A stretch of 64,000 nucleotides of DNA, taken from the NCBI GenBank assembly GCA_910595825.1, contig OU343161.1, positions 122,769,929 through 122,833,928 on the forward strand. The letters are read 5' to 3'. Shown here piece by piece: positions 58,088 through 64,000 of the stretch (position 1 is its first letter; each line of letters starts with the position of its first letter). The notes below the pieces were generated by a model. The model had not been told where the DNA came from, ran no database searches, and worked only from the letters and a program-made list of their open reading frames with translations. The DNA is from Philhelius pedissequus. Lineage: Eukaryota > Arthropoda > Insecta > Diptera > Syrphidae. The position numbers were made by a program, and so were the translations under genes.

Positions 58088-60112
58088 ATGCAAAATGTTA
58101 AGCTGCAAAAACTTTTAGCCAAAAGCACTCCTACCACAGTAGAAAAACCGTCAGTGAAACCAGTAAAAGATCTTGTTATTAATCTTTCCGATGAAAATTT
58201 TGATCAAGATGAAATGGATTTATTGAATAGGGGTCTTAATTATGCAGTCAAACCACGCAGAGATCCAATTGTGGACATAGTAGCTGACATCGAATCGTCC
58301 ATACAATACAAACCATTTGATGTAAAAAAGTCGGTAAGAGACAAAGCTCTCCCACTAATAAAATATGCACTCAAACAACAACAACACCTAAGCCCTACAG
58401 ATACCAAAATGAACATCGCTTTGGACAAACTAAAAAACCATAATACCTACTTTATGAAATCGGATAAAGGAAATAAGGTTGTCATCATGAGCAAACAAGA
58501 TTATGACAATAAAATGTTGAAATCAATAGAAGAAGACAATTTCAAAATAATGAAAAAATCACCTTTGAATGCCATGATTGCTGATGCCAAAATTGCAGTT
58601 GAAACCATACATCGTACTTTCGACGTCAACAAATACAAACTACGTGTATCCAACCCCACCGTTCCTTTAATGTATGGCTTACCAAAAGTACATAAAAGTG
58701 GAGACAAAATGAGGAAAATTGTCTCAAACGTTAATTCACCACTGACAAATATAACAAAATGGCTTGTTAATGATTTGAAGAAATTCGGTAGCTTTGATGG
58801 TTTCGCAGTAAAAAACACATTTGACTTTGTGGACAAAGTAAAAGACATACAAATTGAAGACGATGAAATCATGATTTCATTCGACGTCACCGCCCTTTTT
58901 CCATCAATTCCCATTACTGTAGCAGTTGAAGCGATTAGACAACACCTACTTAAATTCCATCTACCACCAGAAAAAGTAATTGCATATATTGATTGTATCA
59001 ACATTTGCATGAAACATAATTGTTTTCAATTCCGCAACGTGTTTTACACCAACAATTTCGGCTGCAGTATGGGAAACGGCTTGTCACCTTACGTAGCTGA
59101 AGCTTTCATGTGCAAATTTGAAACAGACCTGAATAAAATGGGCAAATTACCCCGCATCTGGTATAGGTATGTAGATGATACGTTTGCTGTTGTAAAAAGG
59201 TCTGAAACTGACCAGATACTTAAAATAATAAACAACCAATTTCCAAGTATTCAATTCACATTTGAGAAGGAAGATGAAATACTTCACACTATATCATTTC
59301 TCGATTTAGAAATAAAACGAAGGAACAGGAAAATTGAATTTAGTGTCTACAGAAAATCAACGTCAACCGACCGCTACATAACCAACGATTCATACTGCAC
59401 ATACAGCCAAAAACTCGCCGCTTTTCATTCAATGGTGTACAGACTAAGCCGTCTACCTTTGTCGATTGAAAACTACATGAAGGAATACCAACAAATATTA
59501 CATATTGCTGACGTTAATGGATATGATAGATCTATCATTGACCATCTGGTTAAAAAACACTCGACAAAGATAAAACGGAACAACATCAGTACATTATTTG
59601 AACAAAATATATATGCACCACAACACCGTGTCACCTTGCCTTTCGCCCCGAATGTCACCAACAGTTTGATACATGTCTTTGCCAAGGCTGATATGAACAT
59701 CGTCCACACCAACAACAACAAATTAAAACTACGCTTGGGATCCACAAAAGACCACACACCAACTAATCGATGCAGTGGCATTTACGAAATCTCTTGCTCT
59801 AATTGCAACAAAAAATATATTGGACAAACAAGAAGAGCTGCAGAGATTAGATTCAACGAGCATCTTAGATCCGTTAAAAAGAAAGAGATAGACAAAGCCA
59901 TTCCAGCACACCTATTTGATCTGAGCAATGATAAACCACACACCATTACATCATTTGAAAATAATTGTAGACTCATTAAAAATGTAAACAAACAACGCAA
60001 ACTGGACGCTTATGAGTCATTACATATTCACATAAACGACAACTTGATGAATTTGGAACCTGGACCAATTGACTCTTTTCTGTTCAATGTACTTAAGAAA
60101 GAGAAAAACTAA
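58088..60112 (+). CDS. Penelope reverse transcriptase with GIY-YIG endonuclease
   Basis: An open frame of 674 codons from ATG 58088 (MQNVKLQKLLAKS). An upstream in-frame ATG at 58025 lies in the inverted arm and is unlikely to be ancestral. RT motifs in order: KSDKGNKVVIMSK near residue 125, YGLPKVHK, SFDVTALFPSIPI, GCSMGNGLSPYVAEAFMCKF, and the catalytic YRYVDDTFAVVKR near residue 360. The C-terminal GIY-YIG nuclease has CSGIYEISCSNCNKKYIGQT near residues 565-585, followed by RRAAEIRFNEHLRS with the conserved Arg. The enzyme would copy the element RNA at a nicked target site in the nucleus. No stop or frameshift is seen. Length is somewhat below that of some PLE proteins, so the N-terminus may be slightly truncated at the head-to-head junction. 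Confidence 0.92.
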   Translation: MQNVKLQKLLAKSTPTTVEKPSVKPVKDLVINLSDENFDQDEMDLLNRGLNYAVKPRRDPIVDIVADIESSIQYKPFDVKKSVRDKALPLIKYALKQQQHLSPTDTKMNIALDKLKNHNTYFMKSDKGNKVVIMSKQDYDNKMLKSIEEDNFKIMKKSPLNAMIADAKIAVETIHRTFDVNKYKLRVSNPTVPLMYGLPKVHKSGDKMRKIVSNVNSPLTNITKWLVNDLKKFGSFDGFAVKNTFDFVDKVKDIQIEDDEIMISFDVTALFPSIPITVAVEAIRQHLLKFHLPPEKVIAYIDCINICMKHNCFQFRNVFYTNNFGCSMGNGLSPYVAEAFMCKFETDLNKMGKLPRIWYRYVDDTFAVVKRSETDQILKIINNQFPSIQFTFEKEDEILHTISFLDLEIKRRNRKIEFSVYRKSTSTDRYITNDSYCTYSQKLAAFHSMVYRLSRLPLSIENYMKEYQQILHIADVNGYDRSIIDHLVKKHSTKIKRNNISTLFEQNIYAPQHRVTLPFAPNVTNSLIHVFAKADMNIVHTNNNKLKLRLGSTKDHTPTNRCSGIYEISCSNCNKKYIGQTRRAAEIRFNEHLRSVKKKEIDKAIPAHLFDLSNDKPHTITSFENNCRLIKNVNKQRKLDAYESLHIHINDNLMNLEPGPIDSFLFNVLKKEKN

Positions 60113-60231
60113 AAACTGTTTACTCTCTTTATTTTGTTGTATTAAAGTCCAACCAGTTAAATGTACTTGTAAAGTCCAACTAGTTTAATGTACTTGCTAT
60201 GTACCCAATCTCTTTATGTTTTGTTTAATTG

Positions 60232-60285
60232 TCGCCCGCTGATGATGGTTCCGCAGCTGAGAACCGAAATGCATTCGTGATAAAT
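60232..60285 (+). ncRNA. Hammerhead-like motif near the Penelope 3' end
   Basis: CTGATGA (60239-60245) is followed by a hairpin GGTTC...GAACC, then GAAA (60266-60269), then the palindrome ATGCAT and a TC. This is the order of a hammerhead core (CUGANGA, stem II, GAA, stem III, NUH). One extra U sits before stem II, and stem I has only about two clear pairs. Hammerhead motifs are described in Penelope-like elements. It is probably degenerate. The mirror copy is at 56757-56800. Confidence 0.5.
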
Positions 60286-60427
60286 AAAAAGTTTAAATTT
60301 AAATAATTTTAAAAATAAACGTTTTTTAATTTTTAATTTTTAATTTTGTTTTTATTTATTTTTTAACTTTTTATTACGATTTTTGCGGTCAATAAGGTGG
60401 AGAAAAAAAAAAAAAAAATTTCAAACA

Positions 60428-61372
60428 ATGTTTGCCGAAGCTGGAAGCATCGAACGAAGACCGTATCATCGAGATCCCAATGTTCGGGTTCAGGATACAA
60501 TCGTGGCTGTTGCATCGGCAATACAGGCAAATCCAAGTGTTTCTACTCGGAACTTATCGAGATAAATTGGAGTTAGCAGACGGTCATTACAACGGATACT
60601 TCATGATGACTTAAACTTGTTTCCGTACAAAGTCCAAATTACAAGCAAGTTAAACCCTCAGGATTTGCCTGCTCGCCTGGAATTTTGCCGAAAAATGATT
60701 GCAATGGCCGAAGAAGACAACTTATAAATTGTTTGTTCATGTCTGATGAGGCCCATTTTGACTTAAACGGCAATGTTAACAAGCAAAATTGCCGTATATG
60801 GAGTGAATCTAATCCAGAAATGCTCCATGAGACGGAACTGCAATCAGAACGGGTCACTGTGTGGTGCGCAGTTTCATCAAAGTGTATTGTCGGGACATAC
60901 TTCTTTGAAGAAAACGGTGTAACACAAACTGTCAATGGGGAGCGTTATTTACAGATGTTGAGGTGTTTTTTTACCCAGAACTTCGCCGAAGACGTATCCC
61001 TTTCAGCAGGATTTGGCTTCAAACAACATGGAGCAAGTGCACACGTAGCCACACGAAAATTCCAAAACAAATTGATATCCAGAAACTGCACTTTCCGCTG
61101 GCCCACAAGGTCACCTGACCTGACTGCACCAGGCTTTTTTTATGGGGTTATGTCAAGCAGGAAGTGTACAAAACGAAACCCAGGAATTTGACTGAATTGA
61201 AGCAGTCCATTAATACAATAATTGAGGCGGTCCCAATTTCAACCCTTCAGGTCGCAATGAACAATTTTCTGATCAGGTGCCGCATATGCGTGGATGAGCG
61301 TGGAGGTCATTTGCGGTTTACCATCTTTAAAAACCATTAGTTATTTAAAATAAAATCACCTCTTACGCACCG
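60428..61372 (+). pseudogene. mariner-type transposon, 3' part (split by PLE)
   Basis: Resumes MFAEAGSIERRPYHRDP and continues QDTIVAVASAIQ, then a stop after NLSR at 60563. Other frames give VSRRSLQRILHDDLNLFPYK, and 60685-61191 gives CLFMSDEAHFDLNGNVNK with the first catalytic Asp. The second Asp region is altered (FKQHGASAHVATRKF, with H in place of D), and the third motif is RSPDLTAPGFFYGVM. At least two frameshifts and a missing catalytic Asp show that the transposase was dead. The right end, near CACCTCTTACGCACC, is only loosely inverted to the left end. Confidence 0.8.
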
Positions 61373-62090
61373 AGCTTTTTATACGTCGAGACCTATATTT
61401 ACATATGTATATATAGCTGAAAATGACCCTTTGGATATTTAGTAAACATTATTTCATTTTTATCACTTCGTGATTTATTTTGAGTTCTGTTTTGGTTCCC
61501 ATTTACAAATTTTTCAAAAGTATATGATACTCTATGTCTACATCAGAGACCTACCTACCAACATCACTCTACTTACATAGCTATTAGAAACGAACTGCAA
61601 ATAACCCACCATAAAACATAAACCACCAACCAACCTTAAGAAACATAATCATTCCTAATTTCTATCTCATTACATTTCCATTTCAGTCCAAAGAGATTGA
61701 TACAGCGCCGTCAGATTATATAAATAAAAAAAGGTAGCGTTTGGCGGGCAAACGTCATTAAATATATCATTATAAGTTTGTTTAAAACTAACTAGTTATA
61801 AGATAATTTAAGTTTTAATGTGTCAGCATTTAATTGAAATAAATAAATAAATAAAATAAACACAGGAAACTGTGTTAAGAGGAAACGTTTTGCAAGAAAA
61901 CGTGTATGGTGAAACGTGATATGAGAAAACGTTGCACGACCAAACATAGTCAAATCAAACTATTACGATTATAAAGGCTTATTGTTAAGTTATTGACCAA
62001 TTGGTTGAATTATTATAGGTGTTCGAGATTTAAAATATATCTCTTTTGGCTATTTTGGTCGTAATGTTTTTTTAATGAAACAATTTCATT
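61373..62090. other. Intergenic DNA, no gene seen
   Basis: AT-rich. A run of AAACGT words occurs at 61880-61940 (GGAAACG, GAAAACGTG, GAAACGTG, GAAAACGTTG). A short stretch with GCGCCGTCAG at about 61707 resembles the SINE body word GTGCCGTCAG, but the match is too short to call. Confidence 0.4.
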
Positions 62091-62093
62091 TCC

Positions 62094-62136
62094 TTTCCCG
62101 ACGTTTCGACGGTGGTTGCCGTCTTCTTCAGGGGAT
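62094..62136 (-). ncRNA. Minimal hammerhead ribozyme motif of a Penelope-like element
   Basis: On the minus strand: TCCC, then CTGAAGA (62131-62125), stem II GACGG-CAACCA-CCGTC, then GAA, ACGT, C and GGGA. All parts fit the hammerhead consensus: CUGANGA core with N7 = A, a 5-bp stem II, GAA, then A-U closing a very short stem III with the C cleavage position, and a 4-bp stem I (UCCC/GGGA). The self-complementary ACGU would allow a dimeric stem III, as described for minimal hammerheads of Penelope-like elements. It probably marks the terminus of the PLE whose RT lies at 63614-64000. No test of cleavage is implied. Confidence 0.7.
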
Positions 62137-62154
62137 CTTTTATTAACAAAATAT

Positions 62155-63614
62155 AAACTCCTATATGTCTGTCGAAATACAGGTACTTTACTACACTTTT
62201 ACTCGCCAGTGGATGTCCATGTGGCCCTACGATCACCAGCTTGCGCCAGTTCTTTCTAGTATCCCTTGAGGCGCTAGACAACGGAGTCCTAAACAAAATA
62301 GTTTCTGATTTCTGGAAGTTGATTTTCAACTTCCCGTCATCACAATATCGCTGAATCTTGTCGAAGTCACTCTGCAAAAGATTTTTAATGACCTCAATTG
62401 TATTAGCTGTTCTGTACGCAATTATATCGTCGGCGTACGCAATTGCCTGAGTTAGACTACCTATCAGATCGCTGGTGTAAATGCTGAATAGAATCGGCGA
62501 GTTAACCGCTCCCTGCTGAAGACCATTATTAATATTAAATATTGCGGTAGAAGTTACATTGCCAATCTTGACAACAAACTTTATTCCATTTAGCATGGCA
62601 TAAAGCATATACAATAGAGGTTTACTTATACCTAGTCTGGTTAGCTTTAGATAGAGACCTTCTAACCATACGGTGTCGAAGGCCTTCTCCAAATCAACCA
62701 GACAGGCACCCGTACACTGCTTTTTAGTTTTGTTCCATTGGATATCAGAAACTAGTTTAGACGCGGCATGAATTGTGCCATTTCCCGCCTTTAAACCGAA
62801 CTGATTATCCGGGATGATATTTTTGTCCTCCGCCCACTTGAACAGGGCTCTATTAATAACCTTTTCAAATACTTTGCTGATACTCGGAAGAAGACTTATC
62901 GACCGGAGATTCGCCGGATTGGAGTTGTCCTTTCCCTTTTTTGGGAGAGAGTGCACCACAGCTGTCTTCCACCGCACTGGATAATATGCATTATTCAGCG
63001 CGTTGTTAAACAGTGTGGTATAAATGTGAACTGCTTCTTGAGGCATATGTCGTAGAACAACGTTGGATATACCATCGACTCCAGCTGACTTCTTTTTCTT
63101 TAATGAACCGAAGATGATGGTGCTCATTCTTCGAAATTAACAAGGGACTGGGCCCATTTCGGTCGGCGATTATGGCGTTTGCCAAATCTTCATCATTAAA
63201 CCCGGTAAAACCAAGGTTCTCAGATCGCCATTCTGTTATATCGTTCCGGAGCCATAAGTGATGAAGCAGAGCTCTGTTCTCCAGGTCATGATTCGGGCGA
63301 ATGCTGGCATTCACCTTGTACACTTGCTGGAAAGCAGCCCACACAGCCTCCACTCTCTCCTGCGGATCTTCGATTATATAGATGTGTTCTCTGTCGTCCT
63401 CTGGATCTTAAGACACGGACGATCGTTTTGATCCTTTCTTCTAAAAAGCTTATTAATTTTTGGGAACATACTTGGGTCGCTGGAGTTAATGGCACGAATT
63501 TTATTGTCCCAGAACAAATTAATAGCGAATCTATAATTTTCTTTGATCAATTGGTTGATGTTTTTGATGGACGACTTCAGTGTCCTAATCTCCAGATTTG
63601 TGTGACTATTTTCT
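62155..63614 (-). pseudogene. LOA-type LINE, RT core retained, both ends lost
   Basis: On the minus strand from about 63610: LKSSIKNINQLIKENYRF, INLFWDNKIRAINSS, then frame changes and a TAA near 63377. 63127-62072 encodes the RT: KSAGVDGISNVVLRHM, LPKKGKDNSNPANLRSISLL, CLVDLEKAFDTVWLEG, NNGLQQGAVNSPILFSIYTS and the intact catalytic AYADDIIAYRT. It runs to KYLYFDRHIG and then leaves the LINE at about 62155, passing into PLE sequence. Protein identity with the copy at 50855 is very high in the shared parts. The GIWLDQ segment is missing (KYLYFDRH against KYLGIWLDQYLYFDRH), a 7-codon deletion. Confidence 0.85.
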
Positions 63615-64000
63615 CATTCCCGGTCACTCAACGCAAAGACTTTTTGAACTAGGTTAGAGGCTGTATTAATAAGAATATGCTTTGCTTGATTGGATCTAAA
63701 GTTGACAAGTCTTCCAGATGCTGTGTCTTTCTGATACCAATTGAAAGAGAGTCTATCATTAACGCGATGAATCTTGACGTCTAAGAACGTTATCGCTCTG
63801 TTTTGTTCCCTCTCAACGGTAAATTGTATTTTTTCATGATATGAATTAAGGCATCGTAAAACATTGTCGACCTCCCACTCATTAACAACTGCAAATATAT
63901 CATCTACATATTTAACGATTATCTTTGGTTTGTTACTATCGGCAAATTTATTGTCCAAAAGGTTGTCCAAAACTAAATCGGCAATGGTAGGAGAAATTGG
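63614..64000 (-). pseudogene. Penelope-like RT fragment, second family
   Basis: On the minus strand, 63970-63614 encodes IIVKYVDDIFAVVNEWEVDN with the catalytic YVDD, FLDVKIHRVNDRLSFNWYQK and TASGRLVNFRSNQAKHILIN, ending after FALSDRE. It is clearly a PLE RT but only distantly related to the one at 58088. The gene continues beyond the window edge. It stops where the LOA-type sequence begins, so thumb and GIY-YIG parts are absent. Confidence 0.85.

Larger units (their letters stand above)
56558..60427 (+). mobile_element. Penelope-like element with inverted partial copy
   Basis: The direct repeat ATGTTTGCCGAA at 56546-56557 and 60428-60439 is a 12-bp target duplication. It lies inside the transposase gene and keeps the frame on both sides. 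The insert consists of a head-to-head pair. A truncated minus-strand copy occupies about 56619-58085 and a plus-strand copy 58086-60427. The arms 56619-58085 and about 58952-60421 are inverted repeats of about 1.47 kb; their translations are identical. About 60 bases (56558-56618) lie outside the left arm. Penelope elements of Drosophila virilis are known for inverted or tandem partial copies (pseudo-LTRs), end extensions and short target duplications. The near-identity of the arms and the open ORF suggest a recent insertion. Confidence 0.92.

Noticed and set aside
58501..59010. 169-codon minus-strand ORF
   Set aside because: Antisense shadow of the Penelope gene.
56290..61372. Long perfect TIRs for the split mariner
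   Set aside because: The left CAGGGTGGCGCAC and right end GGTGCGTAAGAGGTG align only loosely, so the outer limits are given as approximate.

Overview
The window looks like TE-dense, AT-rich DNA from a higher dipteran (fly) nuclear genome. Two spliced host genes are recognisable, both on the minus strand: a short GH18 chitinase (10092-11457, 4 coding exons, 392 aa) and a complete STAT gene most similar to Drosophila Stat92E (36396-50272, 10 coding exons, 708 aa). Their introns follow GT-AG rules and their phases join correctly across every junction I checked by hand. Species cannot be fixed from the sequence alone.

Layout. 1-660: unremarkable DNA with one exon-like island. 740-3608: a 338-bp satellite, three copies in one orientation and then five in the other. 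3614-4066: an inverted-repeat element. 4080-4969: wreck of a Helitron Rep/helicase gene. 5760-9760: jockey-type LINE debris and short terminal-inverted-repeat (TIR) elements. 10092-11457: chitinase. 12077-18551: an unclassified repeat ('family A') holding two nested MITEs, followed by more TIR elements and a two-exon MADF-like fragment. 18552-22236: mostly low complexity. 22237-25042: LINE tail, Ty3-like gag/protease debris and a pogo-like TA-flanked element. 25799-30145: family A copy and a dead 3-kb LINE. 33919-34690: tRNA-derived SINE and a LINE end. 36396-50272: STAT gene. Its 7.9-kb last intron holds a deleted mariner and a four-level nest of repeats; its 3.3-kb third intron holds a jockey fragment and SINE debris. 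50855-55845: deleted LOA-type LINE, SINE, TIR element and family A copy. 56290-61372: a mariner-type transposon split by a Penelope-like element (PLE). 62094-64000: a second PLE and a second LOA copy fused together, with a hammerhead-ribozyme-like motif.

The most informative structure is the PLE at 56558-60427. It has an intact 674-aa reverse transcriptase plus GIY-YIG endonuclease ORF, a head-to-head inverted partial copy whose arms appear identical, a 12-bp target duplication inside the mariner transposase gene, and hammerhead-like motifs near both ends. A cleaner minimal hammerhead lies at 62094-62136, at the end of another PLE remnant. The inverted satellite block and the unclassified family A are the best candidates for something undescribed.
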